Assembly: GCA_964250225.1 (NCBI GenBank)
Contig: CAXUEY010000049.1
Span: forward strand, 1-38,589
Length of the DNA: 38,589 nt
Reading direction: 5' to 3'
Origin: Paraktedonobacter sp964250225
Lineage (GTDB): Bacteria > Chloroflexota > Ktedonobacteria > Ktedonobacterales > Ktedonobacteraceae
In this document: one piece after another, positions 1 through 7,710 of the stretch
Numbering within the stretch: the first letter of the stretch is position 1
Layout of the letters: every line of letters begins with the position of its first letter
Notes under the pieces: generated by a model
Told to the model about the DNA's origin: nothing
Databases searched by the model: none
The model's input: the letters and a program-made list of their open reading frames with translations, nothing else
Translations under genes and position numbers: made by a program

Positions 1-1529
1 CGCCTGAACATCTTGGCTCGATTACCGCGCCGGGTCAGCGCCGTTCCGCGAAAAATCCGGGGCGCCTGGTGCAGACCGACGCGCGTTCGGATATTTATTC
101 GCTCGGCGCGACGATGTATCATCTGCTGACTAATCACGAGCCGGACCCGATCACTACGCCTACCCCTGGCAGCATTCTGGGCAAGAACCCGCGTCTGCGC
201 ACTGTTTCAGTCGCCGGGCGCGCGATCTGCCCGGTTGAGCAGGTGATTATCAAGGCCATGCAGCAGGAGCCGGCGCAACGTTTTCAAAATGCCGAAGCGA
301 TGCGCATGGCTCTGGCGCAATGTCTGCCTTCGGGGACCGTTGTGGCGCCGACGACGGTACAGATCCCGGCGCACTCGCCCAATAGCACGATTGTTGTGCC
401 GCCGCATGCTGCGCCGCTGGCCAGCGTGAATCCGCGCTGCCCCAAGTGTGGCTACATCAACCGGCCAGGCGCGAAGTTTTGCAAACGCGATGGCCAGCCG
501 CTAACGCCGGGCGCGACCAGTGTGCCGCCCCAGGTGCGCCAGCCCTTGCGCGCGCGTCCGATGCAGGGCACAAGCATTCAGGCTCGGCCAGTGCAGAGCA
601 CAAGTATTCAAGCTCGTCCAGCCCAGGGGTCGCGTATTCAAGCGCGGCCAGTGCATGGAACGGGGATTCAGGCTCGACCAGCCCAGGGGTCGATTCAGGC
701 GCGTCCGCTGAGCATGCCGGTGCCTGGCGCGAACCAGGGCGTGCAGAACGCGTATCGTCAGGGACTCCAAAGCCTGAACGCGAAGAAGTATGCCGAGGCT
801 ATCACACAATTCAAGCAGGCCAGTGCATCCGCTCAGCAGCCCAGTTTTGAGATTGCCTATGGCCTGGGACGAGCTTATCGCCAGCAAGCCCAGACGTGTA
901 AAACGCACGATCAGGCACGCTACAAAGAGAACCTGACCCTGGCCATCGAGCAGTTTGAGCAAGCGATTCAGATCAAGCCGGACGCTGTGGACGCCTGCTT
1001 TCAACTAGGCATGTCCTATCAAGACCTGGAACTCTATGATCGGGCAAACACTGCGTTCAAAAAAGTCCAGCAGCTTGCGCCAAACGATGTGGCAGTCGGC
1101 TTTCAGTTGGGACGCGTGGCGATGGATCAGGGCTACAATCTGGAGGCCGAAGCCTATTTCCTGGATGGCCTGAAAGCCAATCCCAACCACGCGCTGATCC
1201 TGGCCACGCTGGGCAGGCTCTATCTCAAGATGAACCGGGCGCCCGCGGCCATCAACGTGTTGCGCCAGGCCACCCAACTGGAGCCACTGATGTGGGAGGG
1301 CTGGTATGAACTGGGTCGCGCGCATATGAAGGTTCGCGAGTGGAAGGTTGCGCTGAGTGCTCTGGAGCAGGCTCGCCAGACCAATGCCGACGCGGATGAA
1401 ATCTATAGCGCGATGGCCACGTGTTACGTCAAGACGAATAAAAAAGCCGAGGCGCGCCAGATGGTACGCCAATCTTTGATGATTAATCCGCAAAACCCTG
1501 AAGCCACGCGTTTGCAAAAACAATTGTAA
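1..1529 (+). CDS. Ser/Thr protein kinase C-terminal part with zinc ribbon, decapeptide repeats and TPRs (5' truncated by window edge)
   Basis: This is the 3' part of a Hanks-type kinase gene. The reading frame is open from base 3. It begins with PEHLG, which fits the APE motif of the activation segment, and continues with SDIYSLGAT, which fits kinase subdomain IX. An internal GTG at 69 is therefore not the true start; the catalytic N-lobe lies outside the window. After the kinase domain come a CPKC...CKRDG zinc-ribbon-like segment (about 435-500), five decapeptide repeats with consensus IQARPxxG (about 543-708), and several TPR units to the C-terminus (about 745-1520), which probably bind partner proteins. 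The fourth ribbon ligand is D rather than C, so metal binding is uncertain. No transmembrane segment is visible. The gene is followed on the same strand by a PP2C phosphatase, its likely antagonist. Confidence 0.85.
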   Translation, partial: PEHLGSITAPGQRRSAKNPGRLVQTDARSDIYSLGATMYHLLTNHEPDPITTPTPGSILGKNPRLRTVSVAGRAICPVEQVIIKAMQQEPAQRFQNAEAMRMALAQCLPSGTVVAPTTVQIPAHSPNSTIVVPPHAAPLASVNPRCPKCGYINRPGAKFCKRDGQPLTPGATSVPPQVRQPLRARPMQGTSIQARPVQSTSIQARPAQGSRIQARPVHGTGIQARPAQGSIQARPLSMPVPGANQGVQNAYRQGLQSLNAKKYAEAITQFKQASASAQQPSFEIAYGLGRAYRQQAQTCKTHDQARYKENLTLAIEQFEQAIQIKPDAVDACFQLGMSYQDLELYDRANTAFKKVQQLAPNDVAVGFQLGRVAMDQGYNLEAEAYFLDGLKANPNHALILATLGRLYLKMNRAPAAINVLRQATQLEPLMWEGWYELGRAHMKVREWKVALSALEQARQTNADADEIYSAMATCYVKTNKKAEARQMVRQSLMINPQNPEATRLQKQL

Positions 1530-1663
1530 TTCTGGCAAACGCCAGCAGAAGGGCTGGGGCAAGCTCTATCCAGGTGAAGACCAGTTGGTATTCGTCTCTA
1601 CCCTGAAGCATTGCCCGGTATATTCTGTCTTATAGTATGAAGAAAATAAAAAGGAGGGCAGCC

Positions 1664-3511
1664 ATGTTCTGTCCATCGTGTAATGCGCCAAATCGTGATG
1701 ATGCAAAGTTCTGCAAAAGCTGCGGTTTGCGCTTTGAACAAGTGAAAACACCTGAGGGGAACAGCGCGCCCACCGCGTTTGAGCCGTCCGCCAATGCAAG
1801 CCCGGCCGCCGGGGCGCGCGGGCAGGCAACGACGCTGCCTTCTGAGCCTTCTGGAACGGCGGGAAGCATTGTTGAGGAACAAGACGATCCCTCGCTGGCG
1901 CCGACCTTGATTTTGTCGCCTGAGAAGCTGCTGGCCTATCGCAGCCGTTTCTGGCAGCAGGGCGCGGAAGATGCGCGCAAGGCCGAGCCAGCTCAGGCCC
2001 AGGCACCTACTAGCAGCGCGACTGAGCAAAACACGCATCCCGCGGACATGCCCACCGTGATTATGCAACCGCAACCGGGCCAGGATCTCCCGGCGCAAGC
2101 TCCTGGCGGCAACGCCCACGAGGTTGCGGACATGCCGACGATGATAACCTCTGCTCCAGTCGAGGTAAATCAGAAGCAGGAGACGCCCGCGCCGTCGTCG
2201 TTGGATACCGCGCCCGTTCCTGCGTTAGAAGAACATGCAGAGCAAAAGGAGGCTCCCCAAACGATGTCAGAACAACCCATGTCCCACGCTGAAACGTCCC
2301 CGGCTGCTGAGCAGCAGCCGGGAGAGATAGAGACGCCAGAGCAAGCTACAGCACCCTCAGGCGAATTCGCGCCCCTGGCCGTGGGAACGCTGCTGGCCAA
2401 CCGTTACGAGATTACGCATACGCTCAGCGAGAGCGCCGATGAGCATACTTATCAGGTGACTGACCGCCAGGGCTATCAGCACTGCTGGAATTGCGGATCG
2501 ACAGAGAACGCCGAGGGCGATGACTTCTGTATGGCCTGTGGCGCGGGTATGCTCGAAGTGCCGTATATCCTGCATGAATATTCTGGCGAGAGCAAGGCCA
2601 ACGAAGAAGCGGCTGTGTTGCAGGGCACGATCCTCAACAGCTTCATGGAGCAGGGCCGCACCTATGCTGTGGAGCAGCCCGCGCTGAACCAGAGTTCGTT
2701 CCCCAATGGCGTTCATCTGCTAGCCGCCGGCAATTCCGACGCGGGCGATGTGCGTCGCAGCGAACCTAACGAGGATAGCGTGCTGGTTCTGCAATTGCAG
2801 CGCGTCCACGAGTCCCACGCCGTGCCCGCCGGTGTCTTTATCATCGCCGATGGCATGGGCGGACACGACTACGGCCAGGTGGCCAGCCGCATGGCTGTTA
2901 ACTTGATCGCCGAGCGTATGACGCGCGAGCTGCTGGGATCGCCCTTACAGAGCGAGCGCAACGGCGAGGCGGTCCACGAGGCCCACGAGGACGATATGGT
3001 CGGCCTGTTGCGCAACACCATCGAAGAGACCAACCTCGCCCTCTGCCAGAAGAACCAGCACGACAAGACCGACATGGGTTCCACGCTCACCGGCTTTATG
3101 GTTGTGGGCGAGCATGCCTATATCGTCAACGTAGGGGATAGCCGCACGTACATGGTGCGCGGAGGCCAGATCTATAAACTCACCACCGATCACTCGCTGG
3201 TCGGGCAACTGGTCGCGGGCGGCCTGATCGAGCCGAATGATGTCTATACCCATCCGCAGCGCAGCCAGATCTTCCGCAGCCTGGGCGATAAGCCCAATGT
3301 CCAGATCGACATCTTCAAGCAGCAACTGGCGCCCGGCGACATTATGCTCAGTTGCTCAGATGGTCTGTGGGAAATGATTCGCGACCCCCAGATCGAGAGC
3401 ATTCTCAATAGCGCGCAAGACCCGCAAACCGCCTGCGCGCAACTGATCGACATGGCCAATACCAATGGTGGTGAAGATAATGTCAGCGCGGTCATCGTCT
3501 TTGTGCGCTAA
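1664..3511 (+). CDS. PP2C-family Ser/Thr protein phosphatase with two zinc ribbons
   Basis: The C-terminal half is a PP2C/PPM phosphatase that removes phosphate from Ser/Thr residues using two metal ions. Visible motifs are NEDS, ADGMGGH, MGSTLTG, NVGDSRTY, SCSDGLWE and GGEDNVS, which supply the usual metal-binding aspartates. The N-terminus is a CPSC/CKSC zinc ribbon, followed by a long Ala/Pro/Glu-rich linker. Just before the phosphatase domain is a stretch reading NRYEITHTL...YQVTD, which resembles a decayed kinase N-lobe start, joined to a second ribbon CWNC...CMAC. The start is placed at 1664, not at the upstream ATG at 1637, because AAGGAGG at 1651-1657 sits 6 bases before it. This gives 615 residues. 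It lies between a kinase gene and VWA and FHA genes on the same strand, which fits a kinase/phosphatase signalling cluster. Confidence 0.92.
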   Translation: MFCPSCNAPNRDDAKFCKSCGLRFEQVKTPEGNSAPTAFEPSANASPAAGARGQATTLPSEPSGTAGSIVEEQDDPSLAPTLILSPEKLLAYRSRFWQQGAEDARKAEPAQAQAPTSSATEQNTHPADMPTVIMQPQPGQDLPAQAPGGNAHEVADMPTMITSAPVEVNQKQETPAPSSLDTAPVPALEEHAEQKEAPQTMSEQPMSHAETSPAAEQQPGEIETPEQATAPSGEFAPLAVGTLLANRYEITHTLSESADEHTYQVTDRQGYQHCWNCGSTENAEGDDFCMACGAGMLEVPYILHEYSGESKANEEAAVLQGTILNSFMEQGRTYAVEQPALNQSSFPNGVHLLAAGNSDAGDVRRSEPNEDSVLVLQLQRVHESHAVPAGVFIIADGMGGHDYGQVASRMAVNLIAERMTRELLGSPLQSERNGEAVHEAHEDDMVGLLRNTIEETNLALCQKNQHDKTDMGSTLTGFMVVGEHAYIVNVGDSRTYMVRGGQIYKLTTDHSLVGQLVAGGLIEPNDVYTHPQRSQIFRSLGDKPNVQIDIFKQQLAPGDIMLSCSDGLWEMIRDPQIESILNSAQDPQTACAQLIDMANTNGGEDNVSAVIVFVR

Positions 3512-3520
3512 AAACACACG

Positions 3521-3626
3521 TGCCACAGACGCCGGACGCGCCCAGGCGGTGAACATGCCACAGGCGCCGGACGCAAGGGCCGGCGCTACATTCAAGGGGG
3601 GGCGCGTGTGATGGTCGGCGGTGAAC
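3521..3626. repeat. GC-rich REP-like short repeats
   Basis: Two 19-bp direct repeats (3521-3539 and 3556-3574, one mismatch) are spaced 35 bp apart. The decamer GGCGGTGAAC occurs at 3545-3554 and 3617-3626. The second 19-mer overlaps an inverted repeat GCGCCGG/CCGGCGC (3564-3570 and 3580-3586). There is no T-tract, so this looks more like a dispersed intergenic repeat than a clean intrinsic terminator. Confidence 0.45.
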
Positions 3627-3656
3627 TTGGGACAATAAACGTGCTTATGATATACT
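3627..3656 (+). promoter_or_regulatory. Candidate sigma-70 promoter for the VWA gene
   Basis: A -35 like TTGGGA (3627-3632) and a -10 like TATACT (3651-3656) are separated by 18 bases. The -10 lies 35 bases before the VWA start codon. The -35 is imperfect. Confidence 0.45.
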
Positions 3657-3690
3657 AAGTCAGCCTACTTATGAAAGGAGCTGCGTAGAT

Positions 3691-4929
3691 ATGCCCGGTG
3701 AGGTAACTTTAACGCACCAGGTCGGGAAGGATTTTATGCCCGTCACTGGTGGCAGCCAGCTTGCATACGTGCTTGTCGAGTTGCAGCCGACAGAGATGGT
3801 AGCGCAGGTGCGCATGCCACTCAATTTCGCTCTTGTCCTCGATCATTCTGGCTCCATGAAGGGTGCGAAACTCAAAAACGTCAAAGAGGCGGTGAAGATG
3901 GTCATTGACCGTCTGGAGCCAACTGATTATGTCTCGGTGGTCATTTTCGATGATACATCCCAGGTGATTATCCCCTCCATGCCCTGCAATGATAAGCCGG
4001 GGATGAAGGCGGCTGTTGACCAGATCCGCGACGCGGGCGGCACAACGATGTCGCTGGGCATGATTCAGGGACTCAACGAGCTGCGCCGCTGGAATATTCC
4101 CAACGCCATCAACCGCATGATCCTGTTGACCGATGGCGTGACCTATGGTGACTCGGATCGCTGTCGCCAGCTCTCGCGCGATGCTGCCAACGCCGGGATC
4201 TCCATCTACCCGCTGGGCATCGGCTCCGACTGGGATGAAGATCTGCTGGATCACGTTGGACAACTGAGTGGTGGTATGCCAGCCGAGTTTATTAAGAATC
4301 CCAACGACGCGCTGAACCTCTTTGAGCAGCAGGTTCAGAGCGCGGTGGACGTGGCCATTCGTAACGCCACGCTGGTCCTGCGCCTGCCCGCGGGCGTCAC
4401 CCCGAAAAAAGCCGTCAAGGTTCTGCCCATCATCAGCGACCTCGGCCCCAATGTCCTCGCGGATCGTCAGGTGGTAGTTCCCCTGGGCGACCTGGAGAAA
4501 GATAAACCCCAATCGGTGCTCTTTGAGCTGATGATTGATCCGCGCCAGGCCGGGCTGTTCCGCATTTCGCAGGCCGAGCTGAACTACGATGTGCCGATCA
4601 TGGGCATCGTGGGCGAAAGCATGCGCGAGGACGTCAAAGTCACTTTTACGCCCGATGCGAACCAGGCCGCGGCAACCAACGCGGTGGTCATGAACTTCGC
4701 GGAAAAGGCCAACGCGCATCGTTTGGTCACGCGCGTGCTCGACGAATACAAACGCACTGGCAAGGCCACCACGCGGCTGGCCCCCAATGTCACCAGGGTT
4801 CTGGACGAAGAGACCCAGCAGGCACTTGAGCAGATCAACTCTGGCCAGCAGATCTCGCAGGACCAGGTTAAATCTATCGGCAACAAGACACGCAAACTTA
4901 CCCAACGTCTCGATGATATTCTCCCCTAG
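3691..4929 (+). CDS. VWA-domain protein
   Basis: This 412-residue protein carries a von Willebrand factor A domain, which binds protein ligands through a metal ion. The MIDAS motif is complete: D51-x-S-G-S near VLDHSGSM, T118 in GGTTMS, and D148 in LLTDGV. The region after the VWA fold (about 220-330) is beta-rich and similar in layout to other bacterial VWA proteins. The C-terminal 80 residues are helical and charged. No signal peptide or membrane segment is visible, so it is probably cytoplasmic. AAAGGAG (3674-3680) precedes the ATG by 10 bases. It sits between the PP2C gene and the zinc-ribbon/FHA gene, suggesting a shared signalling role, but the partner is unknown. Confidence 0.9.
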   Translation: MPGEVTLTHQVGKDFMPVTGGSQLAYVLVELQPTEMVAQVRMPLNFALVLDHSGSMKGAKLKNVKEAVKMVIDRLEPTDYVSVVIFDDTSQVIIPSMPCNDKPGMKAAVDQIRDAGGTTMSLGMIQGLNELRRWNIPNAINRMILLTDGVTYGDSDRCRQLSRDAANAGISIYPLGIGSDWDEDLLDHVGQLSGGMPAEFIKNPNDALNLFEQQVQSAVDVAIRNATLVLRLPAGVTPKKAVKVLPIISDLGPNVLADRQVVVPLGDLEKDKPQSVLFELMIDPRQAGLFRISQAELNYDVPIMGIVGESMREDVKVTFTPDANQAAATNAVVMNFAEKANAHRLVTRVLDEYKRTGKATTRLAPNVTRVLDEETQQALEQINSGQQISQDQVKSIGNKTRKLTQRLDDILP

Positions 4930-4981
4930 ATATGGGGGATAAAAATCCTGGATGTGTCCGTTTTAGGAGGTTTTTAAAGCA

Positions 4982-5602
4982 ATGACGATACAATGTTCTT
5001 TGGGTCACGAGAACCCGGACGGCTCGGCTTTCTGTGATGAATGTGGAGAGCCACTGGCCAGCGTTGCACCCGCCGCGACAGGCGCGGCCCCCACGCCCGC
5101 AGCGGCAGCACCGGCGCCTGCCCCGGCTGGCAGCCAGGCCTGCCCCTCGTGCGGCGCTATTAACGCGGCTGGCGAGGCGTTTTGCTCCAATTGCGGTAAT
5201 ATGCTGGGCGCACCCGCACCCGCCGCTGCCGGCTCTGCCCCCACGTCCGCGCCCGCCGCATCCGCAGGGGCACCCGCCCTCACGGCCCGTCTGATCGTCG
5301 AGGCCGATAATCAAGAGTTCGATCTGAGCGGCAAAGATAATATCGTGATTGGCCGCGAAGATGCTGTGAGTAACATCTATCCCGATGTCGATCTCAGTCC
5401 GCATGGCGGCGAAGAAGGCGGCGTCTCACGTCTGCACGCGCGCATCTTCTACGAGAACGGCCAGTACCTGCTCGAAGATGAGAACAGCACCAATTTCACC
5501 TACCTCAATCGTCAGAAGCTCGCGGGCAAAACCCCCACACCTCTGCACGATAACGACGAGGTTCGCCTGGGACGCGTGCTGCTGCGCTTCAAAGAGGCTT
5601 AA
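4982..5602 (+). CDS. Zinc-ribbon and FHA-domain protein
   Basis: This 206-residue protein begins with two Cys-x2-Cys zinc ribbons (CDEC near residue 17, then CPSC...CSNC near 55-75), separated and followed by Ala/Pro-rich linkers. The C-terminal 100 residues form an FHA domain, which binds phosphothreonine peptides. The signature residues are present: GRE (the key Arg), SRLHAR, and NSTNFTYLN. AGGAGG lies upstream of the ATG (about 4965-4970) with a slightly long spacer. As the last gene of the kinase/PP2C/VWA cluster, it is the natural reader of marks made by the kinase (inference). It is followed immediately by a strong hairpin. Confidence 0.92.
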   Translation: MTIQCSLGHENPDGSAFCDECGEPLASVAPAATGAAPTPAAAAPAPAPAGSQACPSCGAINAAGEAFCSNCGNMLGAPAPAAAGSAPTSAPAASAGAPALTARLIVEADNQEFDLSGKDNIVIGREDAVSNIYPDVDLSPHGGEEGGVSRLHARIFYENGQYLLEDENSTNFTYLNRQKLAGKTPTPLHDNDEVRLGRVLLRFKEA

Positions 5603-5603
5603 C

Positions 5604-5658
5604 TTCCACAAAAAATGGGCTATTTGTGAATAATACAAATAGCCCATTTTTTGTGGAA
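5604..5658. terminator. Perfect 24-bp-arm hairpin after the FHA gene
   Basis: The arms 5604-5627 and 5635-5658 are perfect reverse complements with a 7-base loop. The outer stem has an A-run on the left and a T-run on the right, so transcripts from either strand end in U-rich sequence. The hairpin starts 2 bases after the FHA stop codon and lies before the rpmH promoter, so it separates the two transcription units. Confidence 0.85.
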
Positions 5659-5779
5659 ACGTCCCAAAAGGGAACCGCGCGCTTCTGTGTACCGTATATA
5701 CTCCTAGATGAGGCTAGACCGAAGATTGACGCGTGGGCGCTTGCTTTGACAGGAGGGTCCCAGAGGAAAGATCCCAGAT

Positions 5780-5809
5780 TTGACAGTTTGGATTATTAGC
5801 CGCTATAAT
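5780..5809 (+). promoter_or_regulatory. Strong sigma-70 promoter of the rpmH cluster
   Basis: TTGACA (5780-5785) and TATAAT (5804-5809) both match consensus and are separated by 18 bases. The -10 lies 40 bases before the rpmH start codon. It probably drives rpmH-rnpA-yidD-yidC-jag. Confidence 0.85.
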
Positions 5810-5849
5810 TTACCAGACCAATTTTAAGTGGAGGAGTACTGGTTTTTTT

Positions 5850-5984
5850 ATGAAACGTACCTGGCAACCCAAGCGCATTCCGCGCAAACGCGAACACGGT
5901 TTTATGAAACGCATGGCCACCCGCAATGGTCGCCGCGTTCTCAAAGCTCGCCGCGCCAAAGGGCGTTGGAAGCTGACCGTTTAA
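5850..5984 (+). CDS. rpmH: Ribosomal protein L34
   Basis: This encodes a 44-residue, very basic protein of the large ribosomal subunit. It starts MKRTWQPKR and contains HGFMKRMATRNGRRVLKARRAKGR, split here as HGFMKRMAT and NGRRVLKARRAKGR, the L34 signature. The length is normal for the family. A GGAGGAG motif (5830-5836) lies 13 bases before the ATG, a rather long spacing. It is first in the conserved rpmH-rnpA-yidD-yidC-jag order. dnaA, the frequent upstream neighbour, is absent here, and no DnaA boxes were seen. Confidence 0.97.
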   Translation: MKRTWQPKRIPRKREHGFMKRMATRNGRRVLKARRAKGRWKLTV

Positions 5985-6003
5985 GCGTTCGTTATTCGAT
6001 ATA

Positions 6004-6375
6004 GTGACACTTAAACGTGCATTACGCCTGCGCAAGAGTCGTGAGTTTCAACAGGTCAGGCAGCGGGGACGCCGCATTACTTCCCGGCTGCTTGCCCTGG
6101 CCTGGATGCCAAATGACGTGGCGCAGCTACGCATCGGCTTTGTGGTTAGTAAACGCATCTCGAAACGCGCGGTAGATCGGAACCATGTGAAACGCCTGCT
6201 CAGTGAGGCGCTGCGACCCTCGCTGGGAGCAATCCCCGCAGGCTGGGATATCGTCTTTAGCGCGAAACAGGAGATACTGGTGGCTGATCTACACACACTT
6301 GAACAGGATATGCCTGCCCTCCTGCGCCGGGCGCGCTTGCTCGCTCCGGTCCAGAGGCAGGAGACGAATTGCTGA
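6004..6375 (+). CDS. rnpA: Ribonuclease P protein component
   Basis: This is the protein subunit of RNase P, which helps the catalytic RNA remove 5' leaders from precursor tRNAs. It has 123 residues, normal for the family. The basic RNR-type motif is seen as SKRAVDRNHVKRLLSEA, and the N-terminus LRLRKSREFQQVRQRGRR matches the family's entry helix. The start is a GTG 19 bases after the rpmH stop, with no strong ribosome binding site, suggesting translational coupling to rpmH. The yidD start follows the stop by 16 bases. Confidence 0.95.
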   Translation: MTLKRALRLRKSREFQQVRQRGRRITSRLLALAWMPNDVAQLRIGFVVSKRISKRAVDRNHVKRLLSEALRPSLGAIPAGWDIVFSAKQEILVADLHTLEQDMPALLRRARLLAPVQRQETNC

Positions 6376-6391
6376 GGAACGAAAACAGACA

Positions 6392-6619
6392 GTGAAACAT
6401 GTCGCTCTTTTTCTTATTCGCGTTTATCAAAACACGCTGTCGGTCGTTCTACCCTCATCGTGTCGGTTCACTCCCTCATGCTCCCAGTATGGGTATGAGG
6501 CAATTCAACGTTTTGGCTTTTTCCGTGGCGGCTGGATGACGATGAAACGGATTGGCCGCTGTCATCCCTTTTATCACGGCGATCTCTATGATCCGGTCCC
6601 AGAACGTCTGGCTGACTAG
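6392..6619 (+). CDS. yidD: Membrane protein insertion efficiency factor YidD
   Basis: A 75-residue protein with the YidD signature: LIRVYQNTLS, then CRFTPSCSQYGYEAI, then GRCHPFYHGDLYDPVP. YidD is a small membrane-associated factor that aids YidC-dependent insertion. The GTG at 6392 gives the usual family length; the open frame upstream to 6203 overlaps rnpA and lacks family similarity. GAGGAA near 6374 is the likely ribosome binding site. It sits in its expected place between rnpA and yidC. Confidence 0.93.
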   Translation: MKHVALFLIRVYQNTLSVVLPSSCRFTPSCSQYGYEAIQRFGFFRGGWMTMKRIGRCHPFYHGDLYDPVPERLAD

Positions 6620-6643
6620 ACTGAGGAAGGTAGGAACATTCTC

Positions 6644-7687
6644 GTGGGTACAATAGGCTACCTGTTTAATATCCTTTTTACTTTTCCCATTTATAATGTG
6701 CTGATGCTGCTGTATCACGTCTTTGGCGATTTTGGCCTCTCCATTGTCGTGCTGACGCTGCTGATTCGCCTGGTGCTTTTCCCGTTGACGCTCAAACAAT
6801 TGCGCTCAACAAAGGGCACGCAGGCGCTGCAACCGTTGCTGGCCGATCTGAAGAAGAAATACGCCAACGACCCACGCGCCCTGCAAGCAGCGACGATGGC
6901 GCTCTATAAAGAGTATAACATCAACCCTGTAGCTGGCTGTCTGCCACTGCTGATCCAGATGCCAGTGCTGTATGGCCTGTATTACGCTATGCGCAATCTG
7001 CTGACGGCTGGCCATATCACGCCAGCCATCGTCAATCAAAACATCTATCCGTTCCTGTACCATTTCACGACTACACCAGACTTTAATCTGCGCTGGTTTA
7101 CTTTTCTTAATGCACACTGGTATCTCTCGCTGGCCACGCCTGATAAGACGTATATCCTGCCCGTGCTGGCTGGCCTGGCGACGTTTGCCCAGTTGCGCAT
7201 GTCGCAGGCGCGCATGCCCCAGACTGCTGGCAAAAAGGATATGATGACGCAACAGATGCAGATTATGTCCTTTATCATGCCGTTCTTCACCTTTTTCATC
7301 GCACTGAGCTTCCCGGCTGGCCTGGCACTGTACTGGACCACCAGCTCGATCTTTAGTATGGTGCAGCAGTACTTTGTGACTGGTTGGGGCTCGCTGTTCA
7401 GCGCTCCATCCCTGGCTGGACTCGCAGGTGGTTCTGGAGGCGGTGGGATGTTCAGCAGCAATAATACCAGCAAAGCCTATACCGGCGATGCACGCAAAGA
7501 GCAGGCTTTGCTGAGTGATAACGTCATCGACACAGACGCGGAGATTCTGCCCGAAACAATTCGTCCAACCGGCGGAGGCGCCCGAACAGCGCATCGGCTC
7601 GTCGGCGCGGCAATACACCCAGGCGCAACCCATCGCGTAGTTAAGCTCAGGATATACCAATCCCTGCTGCATACGCGTCAGGAATAG
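6644..7687 (+). CDS. yidC: Membrane protein insertase YidC/Oxa1 family
   Basis: This insertase moves membrane proteins into the lipid bilayer alone or with SecYEG. It is the short Gram-positive-like type: about five transmembrane segments, the conserved hydrophilic-groove arginine (R42 in LLIRLVLFPL), and the motif PVAGCLPLLIQMPVLYGLYY. No lipoprotein Cys is seen near the start. GTG start; AGGAAGG (6624-6630) lies 13 bases upstream. The last 43 residues look unnatural. Dropping one A from the run at 7554-7556 gives a different tail (QFVQPAEAPEQR...TQAQPIA) ending at 7640, with better codon bias, so a frameshift or sequencing error near 7555 is likely. Confidence 0.93.
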   Translation: MGTIGYLFNILFTFPIYNVLMLLYHVFGDFGLSIVVLTLLIRLVLFPLTLKQLRSTKGTQALQPLLADLKKKYANDPRALQAATMALYKEYNINPVAGCLPLLIQMPVLYGLYYAMRNLLTAGHITPAIVNQNIYPFLYHFTTTPDFNLRWFTFLNAHWYLSLATPDKTYILPVLAGLATFAQLRMSQARMPQTAGKKDMMTQQMQIMSFIMPFFTFFIALSFPAGLALYWTTSSIFSMVQQYFVTGWGSLFSAPSLAGLAGGSGGGGMFSSNNTSKAYTGDARKEQALLSDNVIDTDAEILPETIRPTGGGARTAHRLVGAAIHPGATHRVVKLRIYQSLLHTRQE

Positions 7688-7710
7688 AAATACATGGAGG
7701 CAACACAATC

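Noticed and set aside
3709..4905. A long minus-strand open frame (398 codons) opposite the VWA gene
   Set aside because: It mirrors a gene with a complete MIDAS motif and a good ribosome binding site. The translation is His/Gln/Arg-rich with no known domain.
5603..5849. Possible replication origin next to rpmH
   Set aside because: rpmH often lies by oriC, but I found no DnaA boxes (TTATCCACA type) or dnaA gene here.
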